From Perlabentimonas sp034006965 (GTDB lineage Bacteria; Bacteroidota; Bacteroidia; Bacteroidales; Tenuifilaceae): DNA of 10,781 nt. Positions 1 through 6,630 of the stretch are shown piece after piece. The first letter of the stretch is position 1; every line of letters begins with the position of its first letter. The notes under the pieces were generated by a model. It made no database searches, was not told where the DNA came from, and saw only the letters and a list, made by a program, of their open reading frames with translations. The translations under genes were made by a program, and so were the position numbers. The stretch is taken from contig JAVERU010000100.1 in assembly GCA_034006965.1 (NCBI GenBank), positions 1 through 10,781 of the forward strand, written 5' to 3'.

Positions 1-626
1 TAGGCGTAGGAGCGGGGTGGTGAGGATACGAATGTTAGGTCGCTGTTGGGTATGTGCCGACCATCAGCTGAAATGAAATCTGCTCCCTCTTTTATTTTTA
101 CAATGTCGGCAAGCGGAATGGAATACTTTTCTATAAGTTCCTTTCGGATGTTGGGTTTCTTTGGCTTCTCTCTGAAAATAAATCCTGTTGAAGGGATGCG
201 GTGTTTCAAGGGGATAGCCTCAATGGTTAGGGTTTTATCCTCAAAAATCACTTTACTGTTCTTGGTGTCCAGCGCCCTAAATTCGATGCTGTACTTTAGC
301 TCGTTGACGAAGAACTTGAGGTTTTGATCAAGGATTGGCTGCAGGGGAGCATGAGCGTGGATAGTTAGGGGTGTCTTACGCCCCAATAGGTTAAGGGTTG
401 AGATTAACCCTACCAAGCCTAGCACATGGTCGCCATGAAGGTGCGATATGAAGATATGCTCTAACCGAGAAATTTTTTGCTTGTACTTGCGGAGCTGAAT
501 TTGAGTTCCCTCACCACAGTCAACTAAAAACAGCCGCTCATGCACATTGAGCGCATGAGCGGCTGGGAAACGTTGCGAAGTGGGTAGCGCGCTGCTGCTA
601 CCCAGTATGGTTACAGAGAATGTCAC
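1..626 (-). CDS. rnz: Ribonuclease Z, 3' end cut by window edge
   Basis: Metallo-beta-lactamase-fold endonuclease that removes the 3' trailer of tRNA precursors in the cytoplasm. I translated 208 codons from the minus strand; the family is usually about 300 residues, so roughly the last third lies outside the window. Visible: the N-terminal strand ending in LGSSSALPTS (8-17), the DCGEGTQIQLR segment (36-46), the zinc-binding HLHGDH motif (62-67) and the later histidine in LKHRIPSTGF (H142). The frame is still open at position 1. No ATG lies between the in-frame stop at 651-653 and the conserved N-terminus, so the GTG at 624-626 is taken as start. That GTG overlaps the TGA of the upstream STAS gene (GTGA), which implies translational coupling. 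It is the last visible gene of the rpsA-STAS-rnz operon. A strong hairpin lies inside the coding sequence (see 526-565). Family assignment is firm; the start is probable. Confidence 0.95.
   Translation of the reverse strand, partial: MTFSVTILGSSSALPTSQRFPAAHALNVHERLFLVDCGEGTQIQLRKYKQKISRLEHIFISHLHGDHVLGLVGLISTLNLLGRKTPLTIHAHAPLQPILDQNLKFFVNELKYSIEFRALDTKNSKVIFEDKTLTIEAIPLKHRIPSTGFIFREKPKKPNIRKELIEKYSIPLADIVKIKEGADFISADGRHIPNSDLTFVSSPPRSYA
526..565 (-). terminator. Terminator-like hairpin inside rnz
   Basis: Arms at 531-543 and 553-565 are a perfect 13-bp inverted repeat (arm CAGCCGCTCATGC, 9 of 13 G/C) around a 9-base loop. Read on the minus strand, the second arm is followed directly by TTTTT (526-530), the arrangement of an intrinsic terminator. 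It lies about 60-100 bases after the rnz GTG start and within sense codons, covering roughly residues 21-33. The encoded residues fit the RNase Z family, so the structure may be a by-product of codon choice. If functional, it would stop transcription or attenuate rnz when translation from the coupled start fails. The geometry is seen in the sequence; function is inference. Confidence 0.4.
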
Positions 627-988
627 TTCTCTTGCTTTTCGCTTTCGGCTTTACTAATAATTTCGGCAGCTTCGCTGCGAGAGTATGCAATATTCAGGAC
701 TGTATCGAGTTGAGAGATTGTGATTAAACGTTCAACAGCATCGGTTAGCCCGGTAAGTACAAAGGTGCCGTTGGCATTTTTACACAGCCTGTTAGCCACT
801 AGAATTGCGCTTAGGCCAGATGAGTCGCAGTATCGGCATGAGCTTAAATCGAGCACGATGTTACGCTCGCCGTTGCCAGATATAAGAACTAACTCCGACT
901 TTAGGCTAGGGGCAATATTTGTGTCTAACTTCTCTTCAAGTACTTCAACTAGAGAGTAATTCTCGAGTTTGCTTATCCTAAATTCCAT
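623..988 (-). CDS. STAS-domain anti-sigma factor antagonist
   Basis: Small cytoplasmic protein of 121 residues made of a single STAS domain (about 3-105), the SpoIIAA/RsbV-like fold that binds and sequesters an anti-sigma factor or acts in another partner-switching module. The diagnostic loop is LDLSSCRYCDSSGLSAI: D55-S56-S57-G58 matches the DSSG motif in which the second serine of SpoIIAA is phosphorylated. A short charged tail (SEAAEIISKAESEKQEK) follows the domain. No HPK/GHKL serine kinase or PP2C phosphatase gene is nearby, so its partners are encoded elsewhere or the protein works differently. It starts 31 bases after rpsA in the same direction and its stop overlaps the rnz start, so it is almost certainly in one transcript with both. 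ATG start with no Shine-Dalgarno sequence. The fold is clear; the regulatory target is unknown. Confidence 0.9.
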   Translation of the reverse strand: MEFRISKLENYSLVEVLEEKLDTNIAPSLKSELVLISGNGERNIVLDLSSCRYCDSSGLSAILVANRLCKNANGTFVLTGLTDAVERLITISQLDTVLNIAYSRSEAAEIISKAESEKQEK

Positions 989-1019
989 TGCAAAGGGTTT
1001 TAGTGATCAATAATTTGAT

Positions 1020-2918
1020 TTACTCCTTATCGTCGTCAGCTGCCTTCTTTGTCCCTTTTTTCTGGTTCTCTTCAAGCTCAGTTTTAAGAGCAGCTAATTC
1101 AGAAATGTCTCCCAAGGTAGTCTTTTCTAAGTTATCTTTCAACTTTTTTACCGCTTTTTGTGTCGATGAAGCATTACTTTTTTTCTCGGCTACATCTTCG
1201 CCCTTCCTGGCATCCTCAAAAATACGGCTGTGCGATAGGATGATTCTTTTGGATGACTTGTTGAACTCAATCACCTTAAACTCCATCTTATCTTCCACCT
1301 TGGCTGAACTTCCGTCTTCTTTTACCAGATGTTTTGGCGTAACAAAGCCTTCAACACCATAGGGAAGAGCTACCACTGCGCCTTTGTCGAAGATGTCGAT
1401 AATAGTCCCTTCGTGTACTGAATCAACTGTGAAGATTGTCTCGAATACATCCCAAGGATTCTCCTCAAGCTGCTTGTGACCTAGGCTTAGGCGACGGTTC
1501 TCCTTGTCAATTTCAAGAACTACAACCTCGATGTCGGCGCCAACGGTTGTGAATTCGGCTGGGTGTTTAATCTTCTTAGTCCAGCTAAGGTCAGAGATGT
1601 GGATCAGTCCATCAACACCTTCTTCAATCTCAACAAAAACACCGAATGAAGTGAAGTTGCGAACCTTTGCCTTATGGCTAGAGTTAACAGGGTATTTTTC
1701 CTCAATCCTATCCCATGGGTCGGGCTTAAGCTGCTTCATGCCTAACGACATCTTACGCTCTTCGCGATCAAGGGTTAGTATCTGAGCATCAACAACATCA
1801 CCTACTTTAAGGAACTCTTGAGCACTACGTAGGTGCTGGCTCCATGACATTTCCGATACGTGGATTAGGCCCTCAACACCAGGGGCAATCTCTACAAACG
1901 CGCCGTAGTCGGCCATTACCACAACTTTACCTTTAACTACATTGCCAACCTTAAGGTTTGCATCAAGCGAATCCCATGGGTGGGGAGTAAGCTGCTTAAG
2001 GCCAAGGGCGATACGCTTCTTAGCATCATCAAAGTCGAGGATAACCACGTTGATCTTCTGATCAAGCTCAACGATTTCCTCGGGATGAGTAACGCGTCCC
2101 CACGATAGGTCGGTGATGTGGATAAGTCCGTCAACACCGCCAAGGTCGATGAATACACCGTAGCTGGTGATATTCTTAACTGTTCCCTCAAGAACCTGAC
2201 CCTTTTCAAGCTTAGCAATAATTTCTTTCTTCTGTTGCTCCAGCTCCTCTTCGATAAGGGCTTTGTGCGAAACAACAACGTTTTTGTATTCCTGGTTGAT
2301 TTTAACAACCTTGAACTCCATGGTTTTACCCACGTAAATATCGTAATCGCGAATGGGTTTAACATCAATTTGCGAGCCGGGAAGGAATGCCTCGATACCG
2401 AACACATCCACAATCATACCACCTTTGGTGCGGCACTTGATGTAACCTTTGATGACCTCATCCTTGTCGAGGGCTTGGTTAACACGATCCCAAGAGCGGA
2501 GTGAGCGAGCTTTCTTGTGCGAGAGCACAAGCTGTCCGCGCTTGTCTTCCTGAATCTCAACGTAAACCTCAACAGTATCCCCAACTTGCAGCTCAGGATT
2601 GTAGCGGAATTCGTTTAAGCTAACAACGCCCTCTGATTTGTAACCAATGTTGATTACCACCTCGCGCTTGTTCATCGAAATAACTGTGCCGTCTACCACT
2701 TCACCTTCACCAACCGACGAAAGGGTTTCGTCGTACATTGCCTCAAGTTCGGTTTTACGGTCGCTGGAGTAGCCGCCTTCCTCGGCGTAAGCATCCCAGT
2801 CGAAATCCTCAAGGGGATTAACTTTTTCAGCAGGTTTTTCGTCCTTCGCAGGCTCAACTTGCTTTTTGGTCTCTTCTACATTCGCTTCGTTTGAAGCCAT
2901 TTCTTCTTGATTAATCAT
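1020..2918 (-). CDS. rpsA: 30S ribosomal protein S1
   Basis: RNA-binding protein of the small ribosomal subunit that helps mRNA bind and unfold at initiation. The 632 residues hold six S1 (OB-fold) repeats: about 71-136, 152-220, 239-309, 324-397, 411-484 and 498-567. Repeats 3-5 are the most canonical (for example SYGVFIDLGGVDGLIHITD and SFGVFVEIEEGVDGLIHISD), each followed by a KQL-x-P/N-x-PWD linker. An acidic/lysine-rich N-terminal extension (1-70) and a charged C-terminal tail (568-632) make it longer than the 557-residue E. coli protein. The start used is ATG at 2918; a second in-frame ATG at 2900 (residue 7) is possible. No Shine-Dalgarno sequence precedes either. It is first gene of an operon with the STAS gene and rnz, probably transcribed from the promoter at 2973-3004. 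S1 genes are autoregulated in E. coli; nothing here shows it directly. Confidence 0.98.
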   Translation of the reverse strand: MINQEEMASNEANVEETKKQVEPAKDEKPAEKVNPLEDFDWDAYAEEGGYSSDRKTELEAMYDETLSSVGEGEVVDGTVISMNKREVVINIGYKSEGVVSLNEFRYNPELQVGDTVEVYVEIQEDKRGQLVLSHKKARSLRSWDRVNQALDKDEVIKGYIKCRTKGGMIVDVFGIEAFLPGSQIDVKPIRDYDIYVGKTMEFKVVKINQEYKNVVVSHKALIEEELEQQKKEIIAKLEKGQVLEGTVKNITSYGVFIDLGGVDGLIHITDLSWGRVTHPEEIVELDQKINVVILDFDDAKKRIALGLKQLTPHPWDSLDANLKVGNVVKGKVVVMADYGAFVEIAPGVEGLIHVSEMSWSQHLRSAQEFLKVGDVVDAQILTLDREERKMSLGMKQLKPDPWDRIEEKYPVNSSHKAKVRNFTSFGVFVEIEEGVDGLIHISDLSWTKKIKHPAEFTTVGADIEVVVLEIDKENRRLSLGHKQLEENPWDVFETIFTVDSVHEGTIIDIFDKGAVVALPYGVEGFVTPKHLVKEDGSSAKVEDKMEFKVIEFNKSSKRIILSHSRIFEDARKGEDVAEKKSNASSTQKAVKKLKDNLEKTTLGDISELAALKTELEENQKKGTKKAADDDKE

Positions 2919-2972
2919 TCAGTTTTCTCAGAATTAATGGATTAGACAATATTGATAGATTAAAAACGAGTG

Positions 2973-3004
2973 CAAAAATACATAACTTTATCATTTATAG
3001 GAAA
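2973..3004 (-). promoter_or_regulatory. Candidate Bacteroidota-type promoter for rpsA
   Basis: On the minus strand TATTTTTG (2980 down to 2973) matches the Bacteroidota -7 consensus TAnnTTTG. A TTTC at 3004-3001, the end of an eight-base T/C run, sits 20 bases upstream in place of the -33 TTTG. Further upstream are long A and T tracts (3002-3031) that could act like an UP element, as would suit a ribosomal protein gene. The predicted transcription start near 2966 leaves a leader of about 45-50 bases. This is a consensus match only. Confidence 0.5.
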
Positions 3005-3162
3005 AAAAGTAGATTTTTTTTGCCTTTTTTTAAACATCTTTGCCCAACCATGTGTGTTCAAATAATCACATAATCAAATGTTTGTATCGATTTAGTATCT
3101 TGGTGATATTTCTCGCAAGCTAAAACCCACATCGAGAAAATAGAATAATACTTGCCTTTCCC

Positions 3163-3193
3163 TTTCATTTTTGCCTAACTAGAAATATCTTTG
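3163..3193 (+). promoter_or_regulatory. Candidate promoter for the nucleotide-sugar operon
   Basis: TATCTTTG at 3186-3193 matches the Bacteroidota -7 consensus TAnnTTTG at all fixed positions. TTTC at 3163-3166 lies 19 bases upstream, the usual spacing for the -33 TTTG element (three of four bases match). A perfect TTTG at 3170-3173 is only 12 bases away and so less likely. The transcription start would be near 3200, giving a leader of about 30 bases before the ATG at 3233. Consensus match only. Confidence 0.5.
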
Positions 3194-3232
3194 GGCTGAA
3201 AACAATGAAGTTCAAAAATTATACTTCTCATT

Positions 3233-4171
3233 ATGAAGCGCATCTTGGTTACTGGGGGTGCAGGGTTTCTTGGGTCCCACCTATGTGAACGCTTGCTCAA
3301 CGATGGAAACGATGTTATCTGTCTCGATAATTTTTTCACTGGCAGCAAGGCGAATATACTCCACCTGATGGATAGACCGTACTTTGAGATTATTCGCCAT
3401 GATGTGATTAACCCTATATTTTTGGAGGTTGATGAGATTTATAATTTGGCCTGTCCCGCATCACCAATCCATTATCAGCATAATGCCATAAAAACGGTGA
3501 AGACATCGGTGATGGGCACCATTAATATGTTGGGGTTGGCAAAACGTGTTGGGGCCAAAATATTGCAGGCTTCAACCAGCGAGGTGTATGGCGATCCTAA
3601 GGTGCACCCTCAACCCGAGAGCTACTGGGGCAATGTTAACCCAATTGGGCCTAGAGCATGCTATGATGAGGGTAAGCGATGTGCCGAAACGCTATGTATG
3701 AGCTATCATCAACAGAATAAGGTGCGTATTAAGATTGCAAGGATATTCAATACCTTTGGCACTCGTATGAGCCCTAACGATGGTAGGGTAATTTCCAATT
3801 TTATTACGCAGGCGCTTCAGGGCAGTGACATTACGGTTTATGGTGATGGGAGGCAAACACGAAGTTTTTTGTATGTTGATGATTTGGTTGAAGCATTAGT
3901 ACGGTTAATGAATACGGCCGATGATGTTACAGAACCCGTAAATATTGGAAACCCAGAGGAGATTTCCATTTTAGAAATTGCCCAGATGATTATTCAGCTG
4001 ACAGGCAGCACGTCGAGGTTGGTTACCAGGGAGTTGCCCCTTGATGACCCCACGCAACGCAAGCCCGATATATCGCTGGCCAGAAAGCTGCTCAATGGGT
4101 GGGGGCCTACCGTTCCCCTTGAGAAAGGATTGGCAATAACCATTGATTATTTTAAGAAAATAAAACAATAG
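3233..4171 (+). CDS. UDP-glucuronate decarboxylase (UDP-xylose synthase)
   Basis: Extended short-chain dehydrogenase/reductase that converts UDP-glucuronate to UDP-xylose with bound NAD+. The 312 residues show the Rossmann glycine motif GGAGFLG (8-14), the family signature YNLACPASPIHYQ (70-82), the active-site strand STSEVYG (114-120, with E117) and the catalytic Y144-x3-K148 in CYDEGKR. The combination of ACPASPIHYQ and YDEGKR separates it from RfbB-type dTDP-glucose 4,6-dehydratases and from UDP-glucose 4-epimerases. There is no membrane anchor, so it should be cytosolic. First gene of a plus-strand operon, preceded by a good promoter match and seven bases from rfbA. Its substrate needs a UDP-glucose dehydrogenase, not encoded in the window. 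ATG start with no Shine-Dalgarno sequence. A side route such as UDP-4-keto-pentose release is possible, but the decarboxylase call is well supported. Confidence 0.92.
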   Translation: MKRILVTGGAGFLGSHLCERLLNDGNDVICLDNFFTGSKANILHLMDRPYFEIIRHDVINPIFLEVDEIYNLACPASPIHYQHNAIKTVKTSVMGTINMLGLAKRVGAKILQASTSEVYGDPKVHPQPESYWGNVNPIGPRACYDEGKRCAETLCMSYHQQNKVRIKIARIFNTFGTRMSPNDGRVISNFITQALQGSDITVYGDGRQTRSFLYVDDLVEALVRLMNTADDVTEPVNIGNPEEISILEIAQMIIQLTGSTSRLVTRELPLDDPTQRKPDISLARKLLNGWGPTVPLEKGLAITIDYFKKIKQ

Positions 4172-4178
4172 AATTAGC

Positions 4179-5054
4179 ATGAAAGGTATTATACTTGCTG
4201 GAGGAGCAGGAACTCGATTGTTTCCAATCACCAAAAGCATATCGAAGCAGATTATTCCAATTTACGATAAGCCCATGATTTACTACCCTTTGTCGGTACT
4301 AATGCTGGCTAGGATTAGGGAGATTCTAATAATTTCGACACCTAAAGATCTACCGCTGTATAAAGATCTTTTTGGCAATGGCAGCGAGTTAGGTTTAAGC
4401 CTTGAGTACGCCGAGCAACCCTCACCCGATGGCTTAGCACAGGCTTTTATCATTGGCGAAGAATTTATTGGTGACGATTCGGTTTGCCTTGTCCTTGGTG
4501 ATAACATTTTTTATGGGCACGGTTTGGGTGCAATTCTTCAGGAGTGCGCCAGTATTAAGGATGGTGCTACCGTTTTTGGTTACTATGTAAACGATCCCCA
4601 ACGATATGGTGTGGTTGAGTTTGATGAGTGCAAGAAAGCGATTAGCCTTGAGGAGAAACCCAACAATCCAAAATCTAACTTTGCGGTAACTGGTTTGTAT
4701 TTTTACAGCAACGATGTGGTTGCTAAAGCCAAGGGGCTGAAACCATCAGCTAGGGGTGAGCTGGAAATTACAGATTTAAACAGATTGTTCCTTAGCGAGG
4801 GTAGGCTTGATGTTAAGCTGCTCGGCAGGGGTATGGCTTGGCTCGATACCGGCACACACGAGAGCTTGCTGCAAGCTTCAGTTTTTATACAAACCATCGA
4901 GCAGCGGCAGGGATTAAAAATTGCTTGCCTAGAGGAGATTGCGTATAAGAATGGTTTTATTGACCGAGAGCAGCTGCAAGGGTTAGCCCAATCGCTATCG
5001 AATAATCAGTACGGCGAGTACCTTAAGAGAATTGTTAACGAAGACTTTTTGTAG
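4179..5054 (+). CDS. rfbA: Glucose-1-phosphate thymidylyltransferase
   Basis: First enzyme of dTDP-L-rhamnose synthesis: it joins dTTP and glucose-1-phosphate to give dTDP-glucose and pyrophosphate. The 291-residue length is typical for RmlA. Visible: the nucleotide-binding loop LAGGAGTRLFPIT (6-18), SKQIIPIYDKPMIYYPL (22-38), PSPDGLAQAFIIGEEFIG (81-98), the metal-binding aspartate in LVLGDNIFYGHGL (D108), the sugar-binding EEKP and VTGLYFY segments, and RGMAWLDTGTHESLLQAS near the C-terminus. It lies seven bases after the UDP-xylose synthase gene, so is co-transcribed. dTDP-rhamnose usually feeds back on this enzyme; the allosteric site cannot be judged here. ATG start, no Shine-Dalgarno sequence. 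The cytosolic product goes to the RfbB step, which is missing from this cluster. Confidence 0.97.
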   Translation: MKGIILAGGAGTRLFPITKSISKQIIPIYDKPMIYYPLSVLMLARIREILIISTPKDLPLYKDLFGNGSELGLSLEYAEQPSPDGLAQAFIIGEEFIGDDSVCLVLGDNIFYGHGLGAILQECASIKDGATVFGYYVNDPQRYGVVEFDECKKAISLEEKPNNPKSNFAVTGLYFYSNDVVAKAKGLKPSARGELEITDLNRLFLSEGRLDVKLLGRGMAWLDTGTHESLLQASVFIQTIEQRQGLKIACLEEIAYKNGFIDREQLQGLAQSLSNNQYGEYLKRIVNEDFL

Positions 5055-5188
5055 TTTATGAAACACCCATGTAAGGTAGTTTGCACAAACATCGATGAAC
5101 AAACTATGGGAGTTCCATCCGTTCGAAAAGAGTGCTAAAAGCAAGATAGTAATGTGTTATAAATTAATAATATAAATATTTTGTACGG
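5055..5188. other. Intergenic spacer with imperfect hairpin, rfbA-rfbC
   Basis: This 134-base gap is long for an otherwise tightly packed operon. TAGTTTG (5077-5083) and CAAACTA (5100-5106) form a 7-bp stem with a 16-base loop. CCCA (5066-5069) and TGGG (5107-5110) can extend it past a seven-base bulge. No T-run follows, so it does not look like an intrinsic terminator. The last 40 bases are very A/T-rich and include ATATTTTG (5173-5180), a poor relative of the TAnnTTTG -7 element, so a weak internal promoter for rfbC is possible. A 26-codon ORF at 5058-5138 has no supporting feature. Confidence 0.45.
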
Positions 5189-5755
5189 ATGAAAAAGATT
5201 GAAACGCCCATACCCGATCTATTCATTATAGAACCCACAGTTTTTGAGGACTCGCGGGGCTACTTCTTCGAGGCATTCAATGCCGATAAGTTTAGCGCTT
5301 TGGGTTTCGATGTTCAGTTTGTGCAGGATAACGAGTCGTTATCGTCAAGGGGTGTAATCCGTGGGTTGCACTACCAGCTAGCACCGTATGCACAGTCAAA
5401 ACTGGTAAGGGTAGTTCAGGGTGCTATTCTAGATGTTGCTGTTGATATCCGCAAAAACTCACCCACCTATGGTCAGCATTTTGCTTATGAACTAAATTCC
5501 TCGAGTAAGCATCTACTATTTGTCCCGCGAGGGTTTGCCCACGGATTCTCCGTGCTAAGCGAAACAGCTATTGTAAACTACAAATGCGATGCGCTTTATA
5601 ACGCTCCAGCCGAACGGGGTATTCGGTTTAACGATCCTGATATTGGTGTAGATTGGAGAGTTAATGAAACAGACGCAATTGTTTCGGCCAAAGATAATGT
5701 GTTACCCTTGTTCAAATCGATTGAAACAAACTTTGTATACGGTGGAAACTACTAG
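5189..5755 (+). CDS. rfbC: dTDP-4-dehydrorhamnose 3,5-epimerase
   Basis: Cofactor-free cupin-fold enzyme that epimerises dTDP-4-keto-6-deoxyglucose at C3 and C5, the third step of dTDP-L-rhamnose synthesis. At 188 residues it has the normal RmlC length. Conserved elements: DSRGYFFEAFN (21-31), the active-site GVIRGLHYQ with the proposed catalytic base H61, LDVAVDIRKNSPTYG (81-95), VPRGFAHGF (112-120), Y131 in NYKCD, and D169 in the VSAKD segment. The first half of its 3' end is also read in another frame: rfbD probably begins 14 bases before this gene ends, so the two are likely coupled in translation. The ATG at 5189 fits the family N-terminus; the upstream bases TTTTGTACGG show no Shine-Dalgarno sequence. 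It follows rfbA after an unusual 134-base spacer. Confidence 0.97.
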   Translation: MKKIETPIPDLFIIEPTVFEDSRGYFFEAFNADKFSALGFDVQFVQDNESLSSRGVIRGLHYQLAPYAQSKLVRVVQGAILDVAVDIRKNSPTYGQHFAYELNSSSKHLLFVPRGFAHGFSVLSETAIVNYKCDALYNAPAERGIRFNDPDIGVDWRVNETDAIVSAKDNVLPLFKSIETNFVYGGNY

Positions 5756-6617
5756 CAAAATAAAGGTTCTGGTAACAGGTGCCAATGGTCAGCTTGGCTC
5801 CGAGTTGCGAACCCTGGAGGCTAATTATCCTCAGCTGCATTTTATTTTTTCCGATATTGGAGAGCTTGATATCACCAATGAGCAGGAGGTGAAAGCCTTT
5901 TTTGACCAGCATAAACCTAGTTTTGTAGTGAACTGCGCTGCCTATACCGCTGTTGATAAAGCTGAGGATGAAGAGGAAAAGGCTTATAGCCTGAATGCTT
6001 TAGCCCCAAAATATTTGGCATATGCTGCAAAAGATGCGGGCTCTCGCATGATCCATATATCAACCGATTATGTCTTCGATGGTATGGCCTGTACACCCTA
6101 CTTGGAGTCCTCTCCAACAACACCCAACTCGGCATATGGTAGAACCAAGTTGAAGGGTGAAGAGTTTGTTTTGCAGTCGGGGGTTGGGATGGTAATTCGT
6201 ACCGCATGGCTTTACTCATCTTTCGGGAAAAATTTTGTTAAAACCATAGCAAGCAAAGGGAAAGAGACCGACAGCCTTAGGGTAGTTTTCGATCAGGTGG
6301 GTAGCCCCACCTGGGCCAATGACCTGGCCAAGGCCATTTTGGCGATTATTTGCCGAGATAACGAAAGCTTTGTTCCCGAGGTTTTTCACTATACCAATGA
6401 GGGTGTTTGCAGCTGGTACGATTTAGCCGTTGAGATCATTGACTACTATGGTTTTCGCTGTAAAGTATCGGCAATACACAGTTCAGAGTATCCCACACCA
6501 GCAACCCGCCCCCCCTATAGCGTTTTAGATAAGTCAAAAATTAAGAATACCTATGGCTTGGTTGTGCCGCATTGGCGCAAGAGTTTAAAAAATTGCCTTA
6601 GTACCATTGCACCTTAA
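5742..6617 (+). CDS. rfbD: dTDP-4-dehydrorhamnose reductase, GTG start
   Basis: NAD(P)H-dependent reductase of the extended SDR family that carries out the last step to dTDP-L-rhamnose. From GTG 5742 it has 291 residues, normal for RmlD. Seen: Rossmann motif GANGQLG (13-19), VNCAAYTAVDKAEDE (63-77), STDYVFDG (107-114), catalytic Y132-x3-K136 in SAYGRTK, and a C-terminal RPPYSVLDKSK substrate-binding segment. The family usually begins MKxLVTGANGQLG, but here the codon at that place (5760-5762) is ATA. The nearest usable upstream start is GTG 5742, six codons earlier; TTG 5733 and the ATGs at 5697 and 5664 would add residues encoded inside rfbC that do not belong to the family. The start therefore overlaps rfbC by 14 bases. 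Function is firm; the start is inferred. Confidence 0.93.
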   Translation: METTSKIKVLVTGANGQLGSELRTLEANYPQLHFIFSDIGELDITNEQEVKAFFDQHKPSFVVNCAAYTAVDKAEDEEEKAYSLNALAPKYLAYAAKDAGSRMIHISTDYVFDGMACTPYLESSPTTPNSAYGRTKLKGEEFVLQSGVGMVIRTAWLYSSFGKNFVKTIASKGKETDSLRVVFDQVGSPTWANDLAKAILAIICRDNESFVPEVFHYTNEGVCSWYDLAVEIIDYYGFRCKVSAIHSSEYPTPATRPPYSVLDKSKIKNTYGLVVPHWRKSLKNCLSTIAP

Positions 6618-6630
6618 AAACATTTGCCCT

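Larger units (their letters stand above)
2919..3232. other. Divergent intergenic region, no gene
   Basis: AT-rich 314-base spacer between rpsA and the nucleotide-sugar operon. It holds one candidate promoter per direction (2973-3004 minus, 3163-3193 plus), homopolymeric A and T tracts at 3002-3031, and a 7-bp inverted repeat TTTCTCG/CGAGAAA at 3109-3115 and 3133-3139 with a 17-base loop. That repeat lies about 25 bases before the plus-strand -33 position and could be an operator, though it may be chance. I see no open reading frame with coding character and no RNA gene that I recognise. Confidence 0.6.

Noticed and set aside
46..327. 93-codon plus-strand ORF opposite rnz
   Set aside because: It is antisense to a clearly conserved RNase Z frame and its product has no recognisable domain.
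1937..2504. Long ORFs of 128-158 codons on both strands within rpsA
   Set aside because: They overlap S1 repeats that are plainly coding in the main frame; their products are low in recognisable motifs and typical of shadow frames.
3001..3031. A7/T8 inverted repeat and T-runs as a terminator
   Set aside because: The stem would be A-T pairs only, and no gene ends here because both neighbours are transcribed away from it.
4344..4373. AAAGATCT...AGATCTTT inverted repeat followed by T's inside rfbA
   Set aside because: The stem is only 8 bp and A/T-rich with a 12-base loop, in conserved coding sequence; too weak to be a terminator.
5058..5138. 26-codon ORF (MKHPCKVVC...) between rfbA and rfbC
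   Set aside because: Too short to judge, no motif, no membrane segment and it overlaps the hairpin; chance ORFs of this size are common.
5664..5741. Upstream ATG starts for rfbD at 5664 and 5697
   Set aside because: The added residues are encoded within rfbC in another frame and do not resemble the RmlD N-terminus; GTG 5742 gives the family length.
6607..6630. Earlier ATG start for the phosphohexomutase
   Set aside because: It lies inside the end of rfbD and adds eight residues not typical of the family; ATG 6631 fits better.
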